Assembly: GCA_013176395.1 (NCBI GenBank)
Contig: JABMLP010000021.1
Location: 620,001 to 684,000 of the forward strand
Reading direction: 5' to 3'
Origin: Venturia oleaginea
Lineage: Eukaryota > Ascomycota > Dothideomycetes > Venturiales > Venturiaceae
DNA: 64,000 bases
Shown: piece by piece, positions 11,486 to 22,254 of the stretch
How the letters are laid out: each line of letters starts with the position of its first letter
How positions within the stretch are numbered: position 1 is the first letter of the stretch
Position numbers and translations under genes: made by a program
The notes under the pieces: generated by a model
What the model saw: the letters and a program-made list of their open reading frames with translations, nothing else
Told to the model about the DNA's origin: nothing
The model's database searches: none

Positions 11486-11899
11486 CTTTCGCGATAACTC
11501 CATAAATTTTAATGCAACAAAGAAGGGAATGAATCAGTGAACGCAGCATGTGCTAGATTGTGGTCAAGGTTTCCTATTGAATGAGGTGGATTCCTGGATG
11601 ACTGGTGTACATAAGCATATTACGTAGAAGTAAACCCGATCTATTACTCGGTATACTGGATCGGTGCCTGGGTTTAAAGCACGCTGTAATGCTGTTAAGG
11701 AAAGGAGGTATTCGATTCTTATACAAGAGGAGGGTGAGGTCTTGATGCATTCGCAGAGGTGCACTGTGAAGCTTTGATGAGACCTTGGTTGTTTTGGGTG
11801 ATTAGAATTCATTGGTCAGAATCTAGCATTCCATCCTATTCCCTGATATTCAAGTCTCGAAACAAGCATACTCTGATTATCTTTATGTATAATCTAAGG
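11486..11899. other. Non-coding flank of retrotransposon copy 2
   Basis: No gene recognised. The host sequence ends at ...AATCTAAGG (11899), directly against the terminus of the inverted retrotransposon. Confidence 0.4.
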
Positions 11900-12135
11900 T
11901 CTATCTCCATCTCGCCACGCCTTCGGATCACGGTCATCTGGCACGTTTTATCTGTTGATTGGCCGGACGCAGGCCAGGGCACGTGAATTTTCATTGTGAG
12001 CGAGCAAGCCATTGAGCCCTGAGCCATACAGGCTTCCTCAGCCACACGGGGCTTCAGCCACGGGGTAGGTCTCAGGATGGCATGCCCACGGCTCAATTGC
12101 TTCTCGATTGAAGGCAAATGAGGTGCCCTACTGCC
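11900..12135 (-). repeat. Single B repeat at the 3' end of copy 2
   Basis: It matches B1 and B2 of copy 1 except for a one-base insertion (GCGTCCGG against GCGCCGG), making it 236 bp. Only one B is present and no A2 follows, so the split-repeat end has collapsed to a solo B. Confidence 0.85.
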
Positions 12136-12292
12136 CAGAAGCGAAGCGCCTGCGGCCCAGACAAACAAGAAGGAAACGAGGTGGGATAGGAGGCGAGTCT
12201 GTACGACATACTCGGTCCAGGGTAGAGGCGAGAAACACAGCGGTGTAGCGAAGCAGAGTATAGCTTTTGGCGATCGGGTGAACACAACGGTG

Positions 12293-13381
12293 TCATATCA
12301 GGAACAGGCGACTGATTGCAAGCTGCTGTTCGAACGAACGGGATATGTAACGGAGGAAAGCTTCGGAGGACCATCGACCCGCTGCCTTAAGCTCGAGCTC
12401 AGGCACTCCCTTCGCAGCTGCGTCCGTAGCAGCACCCCTGCGGAAGGAATGGCCTGTGTAGGACTTGTCGTCCAGCGAGGAGATAATACCAGTAGCGAGG
12501 AGGCGTCGGCGTAGTTGCATGTGTACAGCAGCGGCCGAACAATGCCCTTTGCCGATGTCGAAGAGAGGCGCCGAAAGCGGCTTCGGATCGTGCCTGAAAA
12601 GTCTTACCAGGGCGGCTACTGCACAGGTAGGTTTTCCCGTTGCGGCGATGGAGATGGGAACGCCCTGATTAGCGTAATCGGTCTTGCTACGCTTCAGGAA
12701 AATAGAGACCCCGTAAGGCTGATGGCTAGGCGTATGACGATGGAAGGCGATATCGCTCCGTAAGACGTGAGTATAGGAGAACAGCGGGTGCTCCCTATCT
12801 CTTCTAGTGTAAGCCAGCTCGCCAAGGCGGAAGAAACCAGCATAGGCCACCTTGAAGAGAGTGTCGAGATTGAGGTCGGCTCCGGTGGTCGGTTCCACAG
12901 CCGTCAGTCCCTCAAGGATGCGTACAGTAATAGGGAGCCTATTCTTGCGCTTCGGAGGCCTGAGGTTGAGAGCCCCCTGTCTTGCGCGTAGGAGCATCGG
13001 ATCAGCGAACGCGCTGATAGGGTATCCCAGGTCGATATGCTTTGAACGTACTGCGGAGAGGTAGCTGGCCGCTGTAGCGCCGGAAATGATGCCTTTCGCT
13101 CCTCCAGTAATGACACGCCTTGCCATCCATTCGCCGAGATTGAGGGGTTCTGCGGGATAGTCTACACAGCCCTCCAGCGTACAGAACCTCTCCCAGCTCT
13201 TGATACCCGCGCCGTACGTGTTGCGCGTGTTCTGGGCCAAGCCGTACCATAAGAGGGTAATATACTCATCAGAGAGGCCAAGGTTTCGCTCGCGAAGGGT
13301 ACGGAGGAAGAACCTATGAACTGTAGGGAGGAGCTCGCTATCGTAGGAAGTATACTCGAGGCTAGGTGCTGGACGAAGCAC
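12293..13381 (-). CDS. Tyrosine recombinase of Ngaro/DIRS element (copy 2)
   Basis: A 362-residue recombinase, the same as the one at 159-1247 apart from one substitution seen (GGAKGIISG). The catalytic set is intact: FFRLGELAY arginine, LKRSKTD lysine, HSFRRGAAT, and the tyrosine of LRYIS near the C-terminus. It lies downstream of the tandem array and in the same orientation as the reverse transcriptase, the normal gene order of the class. It would act in the nucleus on the circular cDNA. Confidence 0.9.
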   Translation of the reverse strand: MLRPAPSLEYTSYDSELLPTVHRFFLRTLRERNLGLSDEYITLLWYGLAQNTRNTYGAGIKSWERFCTLEGCVDYPAEPLNLGEWMARRVITGGAKGIISGATAASYLSAVRSKHIDLGYPISAFADPMLLRARQGALNLRPPKRKNRLPITVRILEGLTAVEPTTGADLNLDTLFKVAYAGFFRLGELAYTRRDREHPLFSYTHVLRSDIAFHRHTPSHQPYGVSIFLKRSKTDYANQGVPISIAATGKPTCAVAALVRLFRHDPKPLSAPLFDIGKGHCSAAAVHMQLRRRLLATGIISSLDDKSYTGHSFRRGAATDAAAKGVPELELKAAGRWSSEAFLRYISRSFEQQLAISRLFLI

Positions 13382-13540
13382 GTTAGCAAGCTTTGTACGA
13401 GTACCGGAGTCCGACCAGGGTATCTGCCGAACGTCGGCGATAGCAGAGTAGCATGGCGCTTAAGCCGATGAGCCTGCAAAGAACGGCTGCCACGAACAGC
13501 GCGCCAAGCCCAAAGTTGCAATCCCCGGGATAGCAAGAAT

Positions 13541-15345
13541 TCAACGGAACTGTAAGGACGATAGCGGAGAGCCCCATCGGAGGCAGAGCCAGACGATACG
13601 ATCGAAACTAGACTCGCGAGGGCGTCGGCCAGATGTACCTATAGAGATGGTCCCCAACGGAGGAATGCAACGGCAACGGCAACGGCCTCCATCTCTTAGG
13701 GTTGATAAACGCCGAACGATCGGACGGCTCAACAATAGTTCAACGGAACTGTAAGATCGAAAGCGGTGAGCCCCATCGGAGGCAGAGCCAGACGATACGA
13801 TCGAAACTAGACTCGCGAGGGCGTCGGCCAGATGTACCTATAGAGATGGTCCCCAACGGAGGAATGCAACGGCAACGGCAACGGCCTCCATCTCTTAGGG
13901 TTGATAAACGCCGAACGATCGGACGGCTCAACAATAGTTCAACGGAACTGTAAGATCGAAAGCGGTGAGCCCCATCGGAGGCAGAGCCAGACGATACGAT
14001 CGAAACTAGACTCGCGAGAGGCGTCGGCCAGATGTACCTATAGAGATGGTCCCCAACGGAGGAATGCAACGGCAACGGCAACGGCCTCCATCTCTTTAGG
14101 GTTGATAAACGCCGAACGATCGGACAATTCACCAATAGTTCAGCGGAACTGTGAGATCGAAAACGGTGAGCCCCATCGGAGGCAGAGCTAGACGATACGA
14201 TCGAAACTAGACTCGCGAGGGCGTCGGCCAGATGTACCTATAGAGATGGTCCCCAACGGAGGAATGCAACGGCAACGGCAACGGCCTCCATCTCTTTAGG
14301 GTTGATAAACGCCGAACGATCGGACGGTTCACCAATAGTTCAGCGGAACTGTGAGATCGAAAACGGTGAGCCCCATCGGAGGCAGAGCTAGACGATACGA
14401 TCGAAACTAGACTCGCGAGGGCGTCGGCCAGATGTACCTATAGAGATGGTCCCCAACGGAGGAATGCAACGGCAACGGCAACGGCCTCCATCTCTTTAGG
14501 GTTGATAAACGCCGAACGATCGGACGGTTCACCAATAGTTCAGCGGAACTGTGAGATCGAAAACGGTGAGCCCCATCGGAGGCAGAGCTAGACGATACGA
14601 TCGAAACTAGACTCGAGAGAGGGCGTCGGCCGGATGTACCTATAGAGATGGTCCCCAACGGAGGAATGCAACGGCAACGGCAACGGCCTCCATCTCTTTA
14701 GGGTTGATAAACGCCGAACGATCGGACGGTTCACCAATAGTTCAACGGAACTATAAGATCGAAAGCGGTGAGCCCCATCGGAGGCAGAGCTAGACGATAC
14801 GATCGAAACTAGACTCGCGAGGGCGTCGGCCAGATGTACCTATAGAGATGGTCCCCAACGGAGGAATGCAACGGCAACGGCAACGGCCTCCATCTCTTTA
14901 GGGTTGATAAACGCCGAACGATCGGACGGTTCACCAATAGTTCAACGGAACTGTAAGATCGAAAGCGGTGAGCCTCATCGGAGGCAGAGCTAGACGATAA
15001 GATCGAAACTAGACTCGAGAGAGGGCGTCGGCCGGATGTACCTATAGAGATGGTCCCCAACGGAGGAATGCAACGGCAACGGCAACGGCCTCCATCTCTT
15101 TAGGGTTGATAAACGCCGAACGATCGGACGGTTCACCAATAGTTCAGCGGAACTGAGATCGAAAAAGGTGAGCCCCATCGGAGGCAGCTAGACGATACGA
15201 TCGAAAACTAGACTCGAGAGAGGGCGTCGGCCGGATATGCCTATAGAGATGGTCCCCAACGGAGGAATGCAACGGCAACGGCAACGGCCTCCATCTCTTT
15301 AGGGTTAATAAAGGCCGAACGATCGGACGGTTCAACAATAGTTCA
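13541..15345 (-). repeat. Tandem array, nine units of about 200 bp, inside the retrotransposon
   Basis: The phrase ATGGTCCCCAACGGA recurs at about 13650, 13848, 14048, 14247, 14447, 14649, 14849, 15052 and 15250, a period of 198-203 bp. The unit is made of two pieces of the adjacent RNase H coding region. One matches about 15352-15440 (end of the ORF) and the other about 15610-15690; the ~170 bp between them is missing. Unit length is not a fixed multiple of three, so the array is not one coherent reading frame. It contains GGCAACGGCAACGGC runs and sits between the RNase H stop and the recombinase. Confidence 0.9.
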
Positions 15346-16725
15346 GCGGAACTGTGAGATCGAAAGCGGTGAGCCCCATTGGGGGCAGAGCCAGGCGATA
15401 CGATCAAACTGGACTCGAGAGAGGGCATCGGCCAGGCCGTTAGCCGTAGATGGAAGCCAGCGGGCTTCGATAACAATATCGCAGGCAGCGGCCTGAGTAA
15501 CAATAGTGCGGAGATGGGTGTTGCTCTCACCACGAACAGCCTCCTTCGTCAACCCGGCCACGGCCGTAGAGTTGTCACAGTGGATAACGACCCGATTATG
15601 TGCCCAGAGAGACGGTCCCCAACGGAGGAATGCGACGGCAACAGCCTCCATCTCCTTAGGGTTGATAAACGCCGAACGATTGGACGGTTCAGCAATAAAA
15701 GCATGCTCGATTGCGATACTATTGGTGTAATCCCCCCAAGAGACATCGGTCTCAGAGGACTCGAAAAAGAAGCCGCCGAGGCTTTGTTGTCCGGAGGCAT
15801 CAGTGAAAAGGTGGAAACAACGGCGCTTTCGATAATCGAAGAAGTAGACCCCGTTGGTTAGCTCGAGCGCATGGAGCCACCAGAGAAGGTCGTCTCGTAC
15901 ACCGCTAGTCAGGGCTCGGCGAAAGTGCCGATTGACTTCTCCGTATGCTCCGCTCAGGTAGTCCCAGATCGATCGAGTGTAAACCCGGCCAAGGCGGATG
16001 ACGGCACTGGCCCAACTGAGCCGCCCGGCGAGGGACTTCGTATCCCGGAGCCGCGGCCTTGTCTCGGAGAGGTGATCACGGATAGCCTGGATCAAAGAAT
16101 CTCTCTTCTCGTCGGAGAGACGCAGTTCCAAGCGTACCGTATCAACCAGAAGACCTAATATCTCGACGGCCGTGCCGACCACGTCTTTGGCATCCTTGCG
16201 AGGAATCCCAAGTCGATCGGTGGTCTTGATCCAGAGTTCCGAAACGCGGTCCGAAATTTCTTGAGACGTACACACAAACATAAAATCATCAAGGTAGTGC
16301 TCGATCGCGGTAGGGATACTGCGCGTGCCGGCCTGCTCGTCGAGAGCCCAATGGAGACCTTCCGCAAAGAGATTGAAGATAAATGGCGCAGTCCTGAGAC
16401 CGAAAGGGAGGCAGAGTTCTTGATAATTGACGCCGTTGAGGCAAAACCCAAGATACCGGGACGAAATGAGATCCACAGGGATGTTGCGAAAAGCGTGCGC
16501 AATGTCGCGTCTCATCAGAAGACAGCCCCGGCCTGTACGAAGGACGTGCTGAACAATTCTGTCGACTCTGGTGTACTGTAGCTTGCCAAACACGCGTGGA
16601 ATGGCGTCGTTGACTGAAGTTTGGGGCGGCCAAGAGAGGTCGTGGATCCGGCGTAAGGTTCCGTCTTGTTTTGGGACCATCCCAAGAGGAGCGATAAACA
16701 GGCCCGGGTCTGTAGAGATAGCCAA
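15343..16725 (-). CDS. Reverse transcriptase-RNase H of DIRS/Ngaro retrotransposon
   Basis: A 460-residue polyprotein core that makes the element's cDNA. RT motifs in order: FIAPLGMVPKQDGTLRRIHD, a catalytic aspartate in MRRDIAHAFRNIPV, LPFGLRTAPFIFNLF, and the YLDD box in HYLDDFMFV. RNase H follows with its acidic residues in LFTDASG, NPKEMEAVAVAF, IHCDNSTAVAGL and LADALSRVQ. The frame is open for some 50 codons upstream of the first ATG (from about 16880), so the true N-terminus may be longer or reached by frameshifting. The last ~25 codons contain the sequence that has been amplified into the downstream array. Confidence 0.9.
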   Translation of the reverse strand: MAISTDPGLFIAPLGMVPKQDGTLRRIHDLSWPPQTSVNDAIPRVFGKLQYTRVDRIVQHVLRTGRGCLLMRRDIAHAFRNIPVDLISSRYLGFCLNGVNYQELCLPFGLRTAPFIFNLFAEGLHWALDEQAGTRSIPTAIEHYLDDFMFVCTSQEISDRVSELWIKTTDRLGIPRKDAKDVVGTAVEILGLLVDTVRLELRLSDEKRDSLIQAIRDHLSETRPRLRDTKSLAGRLSWASAVIRLGRVYTRSIWDYLSGAYGEVNRHFRRALTSGVRDDLLWWLHALELTNGVYFFDYRKRRCFHLFTDASGQQSLGGFFFESSETDVSWGDYTNSIAIEHAFIAEPSNRSAFINPKEMEAVAVAFLRWGPSLWAHNRVVIHCDNSTAVAGLTKEAVRGESNTHLRTIVTQAAACDIVIEARWLPSTANGLADALSRVQFDRIAWLCPQWGSPLSISQFR

Positions 16726-17585
16726 TCGGCCGGCGGCCAGCTCCTTCGCAACGTAGCCCGTAGCTTCGGCTACGGTCGCCTCGTCGGAGAAGTAGTTGTT
16801 CGAAACGCCGCGTACGCGAATCGTATGAGGCTCGCGGATCCCGATGGAGGCGCCGTACGTGAGTCCGTACTGTTATCCAGCTCAGTCGCCCCCGGACGAC
16901 TGGTGCCATGCGGTAGTTCTAGTAAAGAGCCCTCCCTAATTTTTGCAAGGCGCGCCGCCGCTTCTTCGCGTTTGACCTGCATCTGGAGGTCGCGCTCCTC
17001 CTTTTCGCGGTCCATCCTTAGCCTGTGAGCCTCTACGGCGCGAGCCTCAGCGGCCTGGGCATTGTTGATCGCGACCGTGAAGATGACCTCTGGGTCTCGA
17101 AGACAATAGAGGGGGATCGGGTACGAGAGGAGCGAGTAGAGTGACCCGGTGGTAGGGATAAGTTGATAGGAACCGACGCGGTGATATCCTTCTTCGGAGG
17201 CATAAAGAAAGCGGTATAACTATTTAAAATCGTTAGCAGGTCAGCTCTGTTAATAAGTACAGAGCCCTAGAGATGCCAAGGAGCTCTTTGGAAGGGATTT
17301 CTGATGCTGGTGCAATATAACGATGCCCAAGACGTCGTCGAGGCCAGCGGTGTACTTGAAAAGTCTGTCGAGAAGCGGTGAACGGCTAAGCGCGGCGCGC
17401 GCAGCGGCGGGAAAGACTCGTAGGACGATAAGGAGAATATCGGGATGAAGGACGAGTCCTACAACAACAATCTAGATACAAGACGAGCCTCAGAGGGCTC
17501 AGAAGTCGTGCGATATGCGAGATCGCCATGTTGTTGTTGTCGCTTGGTCGGACGAGGCCCTTGCTCCACCAGATAGACACTAGCA
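16726..17585 (-). other. 5' region of retrotransposon copy 2 with A1 repeat
   Basis: 17469-17585 is the A1 terminal repeat, equal to A2 at 1640-1756. The rest holds a short charged frame at 16770-17015 (LQMQVKREEAAARLAKIREG, coiled-coil-like) that could be a residual gag-like product. No complete Gag is recognisable. Confidence 0.6.
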
Positions 17586-18642
17586 AATATATGAGACATC
17601 GAGATTATCCCGATGTTAGGCAATATCTCAAATATATCCCAGCACCCCAATCTTCCGGAACCCCACCGCACTTTTCAGAACTGCACTGAATTTCACAGGA
17701 TGACTTGATATTTTGAGACCCAAATGATACTATTGACAATCCACCAGCCCCTCCCCGTTTCAGCGCCGTGGGCTGTAATGCATTATCCCCAGAATCAAAC
17801 CCCACCACCACCTACAAACACCACTCCTCCACGTAAAAGAACTCCCATTGTTCTTCGTCGCTATCAATTGGAGTGGAGGTATGATCGGGGTGTTTATAGG
17901 CAGCGTATAAATCAACCTCAGAGTTAAAACGAAAGTACATCGTTCTTATCCTTACAAGAAGCCGTTGAGCCGGTTGGTGACGCAGAACAGGTTTAATCAA
18001 GTACCCTTCCCCTGGCTGCTTGTACTGCCAGAGCGTCTTGGGCCAGATTAGTAGCGGTCACTTGATCGTTCATTGCGAGTTTAAATTTTGAGCTGTTTTT
18101 TTGTTAGGACGTGTACATGTTGGACTTGTGCTCGCTTTGCAGAGAAGTTACGACGAAGTATCGAGCGCGGGCCATCTTGTCGTTGATGGAATGGTTGGTG
18201 ATGGATGGGTTATGGGGTTTTTGAGTGTGGCGGATTGTGCGTGGGCTTTGGGTGAGTATTGTGCGAGTTGGAGTTGTGGAATTGGATCTGTTTTTCTACG
18301 ATCACGGCGATAAAATTCAGCCGGCATGACTAATCTTTGCAGAATACTGCTAGCAATCAAGCAATCCTTCGTCGCAAGTCCAATACTACCATAATCCTGG
18401 ATCGTTTGATCAAATACCCGAATCGAAACTCAGAGAACTGCGCGACTGAACTGTTCCAAGCGCGTGGCAGAGTAGTCTGTGAGCTGGACATAAGCACTTA
18501 TCTATTATTCGAAGCTGTTGAACGCCTCTTGTCTATATAGGGGTATCACTGATAAAGGTTGCCCTTCCTCTGTCTCTTCTAAATTGCTGACAATTCACGA
18601 GAGCCACCGCCTGTTCTCAAAACTGTCCACAAACACGCAGAA
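17586..18642. other. Intergenic, no gene recognised
   Basis: Host sequence between the retrotransposon terminus and the PABA synthase stop codon. The short frames at 17812-18000 (minus) and 18101-18313 (plus) carry no known motif. The 3' untranslated region of the PABA synthase gene should occupy the right end. Confidence 0.4.
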
Positions 18643-21205
18643 TCAACTAAAAGCAGCCGTAAAACTCGCCAACTTCGTCAACATCTCTTCCGCTTCTCCT
18701 TCTTGGGTACTTTGAGACGTAACAGCGCCGCCAGCTCCAGCTCTCCAAACCTCGCATTCGCCATCCTCGTCAACGATGTCATCTCCGCTCCACTTCCAGG
18801 CTGTTCGAATCACGACCGAGAAATCCCCACCACCGCCGACATCCAAGTAGCCGATTACGCCAGAATAGATGCCGCGAGGAATATGCTCTTCGATATCTTG
18901 AAGTATTTCGCAGGAGCGCTTTTTGGGTGCACCTGTCATTGAGCCGGGTGGGAGGGAAGCAGCGAGGACGTCGATGCCTGTGGGCAGCTCGCGCTGGTGG
19001 AGGCCATTTGAGCCGTAGCTTGCTGGGGGTGGTGGAGCTTCGGGTAGGGAGTCCGGCGTCGCAAGACCGCTTTTAGCTCTTGGATCGCGACAATTCGGCG
19101 GAGAAGGTAAAACTAATAGATCGCGTTTTTCAGAAGACGTTATCGCTCGAGGCAATTGTCCTTCGATGACCGAAACAAGCTGAAACACAGTTTTGTATTC
19201 TTCGACTACAAATAGCTTTGAGACATGGACGCTGCCAGGCTTAACTATGCCGTTCAAATCATGTCTGACCAAATCTGTGATCATCAGATTCTCTGCAACG
19301 TCCTTCGAGTTCAGTGATGGTCGAAGGATCTGGCGTGCATCTTCCATTGTCATGCCGGGACTTTTCTTTACCGTGCCTTTGATGGGCCTGAATTGGCAAT
19401 GCCCATCGCGAGTCCATGACATAAAGCGTTCTGGACTACTGCCAATAATGCTGAGATTTTCCTTGTCGTGGTTGAGTTTGATGTAGGCGGCGAATGGTGC
19501 AGTATTCCGCTCGCTCAGTTTTTGGTACAAATTCCAGCTGCTCTCATTTTTGGATGCCTCTTGCTTTGGGACTTTAATCCTGACCTGATTCGTCAGGCAA
19601 AGTTCGTAGGAATCACCAGCTCGGATAGCCTTGTCGCATTGACCAACTTTCTTCATATAAGACCAATCATTCGGAAGGCCAATTGAACATGCTCGTGGTG
19701 CAGAAAAGTCCTGGGTTTCTTCCATGGGCGAATCATATCCAGATGCATCTTCAAGTTTTGAAATTGCAGATGAAGTGTTGAAGACCCATTCTTCGTCACT
19801 GTCCTTGATGCTTTGAACGTAAGAGAGCTTGGTCTCGTGATCGACGACGATGCTGCGAAGCACAAGCACGAATGAGATGTCTGGCCGCGATTTTCCATCA
19901 TCCAGTGTGTCTGCTGTGATGTTCATCCCAGCCAGGCCGGCTTCGTACGATACAAAGCCCATAAATCCGCCCCAGAATGGAATCTTGCCACTACCATTTG
20001 TACACCTAGTCTGCTTCTGGAATCGCTTCAAGTAATCCCAGAAGTCGGAAATCGTCCCTTGACAAGTGATCTCGTGACCTTCTGCACAAAGGATGATTCT
20101 TGATGATTTGACAAAGTACTGTAGCCGCACACTGTTTTCGTCTACCAGACCAATGATACTGTAGCGGCCTATGTCTTTGATAAGAGGAGATCCATCGAAC
20201 GTTATCCCGGACTCCAAAAGAACTCCCTCATCTCTGTGGAGTTTGAGCTCCTGGCAAATTTGCTGCACTGTCGTGCGTTTTAGAGATTGGACATTCCATG
20301 CTACTTCCTTCTCATGAAGTCCAAGTGCATTCCACATGTTATTTTGCGTTTCGGCCCTTGATTTTTGACCATGGTTCAGAAAGTCCAAGGATTTTGCGAC
20401 TTCCGTTGTGAAAGACTTGCAGTTTCGGGGTACACGCCCTGTATTAGAATTCCATCGCTGAGCATCTTTCCACCAGTTGATGACAAGATTCGCTCCAATT
20501 GGAACAAATTCAATGGATCCATGCACCATCGTTGCGCCAGTGACCACAGACTCTGGATGAAATTGAACACCACAAAAAGGCTTCGTGGCGTGTCTGACAC
20601 CCATGAGAACTGGTCCATTTGCAGTGTCCTGAAGATCCCAGGCGGTGGGAACCAAATTTGGACATATGCTCGATGGTTTCCAAAGGTCTTCAGTTGTCAA
20701 AATGTGTCCCAGATTAACGTGCAGCGAGTGGTACATGGTCCCATTGAAGGGCTCGAGCCCTTCAAACACGCTTTGCCCATTGTGATCGACCCGGAGAACG
20801 AGACCGTGCCGTGGCTCTATCAGCCGAAGAACCTGTACACATCAGCGAGAGGCCTTTGAGCACGGCACATCTGCTCACCTCTCCTCCAAAAGCATTGCAA
20901 AGACTCTGAAAGCCAAGACATATACCGAAAATGGGTAGCAAATGTGAATCAGGGAGCTTCCAGATTAAATCAATCCAGCCTATATCTTTCTTTTGCATCG
21001 GATGGCCCGGTCCAGGGCCGATGACCACAGCATCGAAATGACTCAAATAACTGCCCAGCGAGTTCTCGTATTCGTGTTCGAACAGATGGAAGTCATCTAT
21101 CTTTACACAGCGAACGTCGGCCTTGATGGAAGTCCTCAGTAGATGGATGATATTATTCGAGAAGCTGTCGTAAGCATCAACGTACAGAATTTGAGGGTTG
21201 GTCAT
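18643..21205 (-). CDS. Bifunctional aminodeoxychorismate synthase (PABA synthase)
   Basis: It converts chorismate plus glutamine to 4-amino-4-deoxychorismate, the first step of p-aminobenzoate and folate synthesis, in the cytosol. Two exons (21205-20879 and 20832-18643; intron 46 bp, GTGAGC...TACAG, phase 0) give 838 residues, the normal length of fungal PabA-PabB fusions. The N-terminal class I glutamine amidotransferase has the nucleophile in GICLGFQSL and the His/Glu pair in QFHPESV. The C-terminal chorismate-binding half shows GSSPERFMSW, PIKGT (the lysine typical of PabB), LMITDLVRHDL, LPPGSMTGAPKKRSCEIL and GVIGYLDVGGGGDFSVVIRTA. A proline/serine-rich insert (SLPEAPPPPASYGSNG) precedes the LPPGSMTGAP motif. 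It is divergent from the hydantoinase gene across ~1 kb. Confidence 0.96.
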
Positions 21206-22254
21206 CGGAGTTGGTGGGTGGCAACTTCAGCGGTTGATCTGCCCTAGGGAGCACTCGCGACCAGAAGTTTCAAAAAGGCTATCCACAATATGCAGAAGAC
21301 TATTCTCAAGATTTCCAGGGCGAATCAGACTGGCGTGTGTATGCTTGGATGTTGTCGTTGTTGTTGAAGGAGGATTACGAAGGTCGAGAATTTTTAGATC
21401 CAAGATGGCCCGCGGCTAGAAACGGAAAGGCGTTGAGATGCCTGTCAGGGGTAAATTAGGTAGGGGTTCCAAATTGTCACACCTCTTTTCCATCACTCCC
21501 TTTCCCGCTCTTCCATCAACTTTTCGCTATATATTTATCGAATTGTTCAGATATATATCTACCAACCGATTCAGATGTACATCTAGCAAGCTCTGCAGAT
21601 ATCTATCGAACTATTCACATCTATCTCTACTAATCGATTCAGATCTATATCTATCGCGACCATTCACATCTATTTCTACCGATCGATTCAGATCTATATC
21701 CACCAGACTATCAAGATCTAACTTTATCAATCTGGTTCCATAGGGACGGATTCGGCTCCGAAGTCATTGAATATACTGAAACTCGAGCCGGCTTCATAAT
21801 CCATTCTAGGATCAGGTTGGGCGGTCCTTCCAAGATCCCGATGGGTACCGCGTAGTTCTGCAGCTCGCCGTTTGGAGCTAAATGAGCATTATTCGAGCTT
21901 TTTCCATCATTTCAACGCACCACCAGCATACGTCGCAAAATGATAAAGCTCTTCAGCCAAGCTCAGGAAATTCTACGACCTGAAGGATAAAGAATATCTG
22001 AACCACGTGACTTCTTCCTCGGACTAGGAAGAGTTGATGGACGGCGCTACCAAATCCAGTTACTATATTTGCAGACTTGCGATTGCTTCGGACACAAAAA
22101 AAATGGTCACGCTACTTTTCGAATTGCTATTACGGTACTGTTTGGCTAGCGGATCTTCATGGGAGATAAGCTTCCGCTTTCGATAAGGAACTCTGCTTCT
22201 CTCCATCGTTTTATCTCTAACGACAATTCCAATTGCATCAACTAACCAATCACC
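21206..22254. promoter_or_regulatory. Bidirectional intergenic promoter region
   Basis: About 1.05 kb separates the start codons of the divergent PABA synthase and hydantoinase genes, so both promoters must lie here. It contains the tandem array at 21530-21725 and a pyrimidine-rich stretch (CTCTTTTCCATCACTCCC, ~21484). No transcription-factor site is assigned. Confidence 0.5.
21530..21725 (+). repeat. Imperfect tandem repeat around TTCAGATCTATATCTA
   Basis: About seven imperfect units of 24-30 bp, each with a core like TTCAGATCTATATCTAC followed by CGAT or CCAT. They alternate between TCAGATCTATA and TCACATCTAT. The array lies in the shared promoter of two divergent genes. Confidence 0.75.

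Larger units (their letters stand above)
11900..17585 (-). mobile_element. Ngaro/DIRS-type retrotransposon, copy 2 (full internal region)
   Basis: A 5,686-bp element on the minus strand. In transcription order it holds A1 (17585-17469), a 5' region with a short charged ORF, reverse transcriptase/RNase H (16725-15343), a tandem array of ~200-bp units (15345-13541), the tyrosine recombinase (13381-12293) and a single B repeat (12135-11900). Both termini agree with copy 1 at 1-2032. It lacks the A2-B2 unit that copy 1 has. Coding sequence is nearly identical to copy 1, so the pair is young. There is no DDE integrase, no LTR and no target-site duplication, as expected for this class. Confidence 0.9.

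Noticed and set aside
13541..15345. Regular ~200-bp direct repeats that could be mistaken for a CRISPR-like or satellite array
   Set aside because: Units are contiguous without unique spacers and derive from the adjacent RNase H gene of a eukaryotic retrotransposon.
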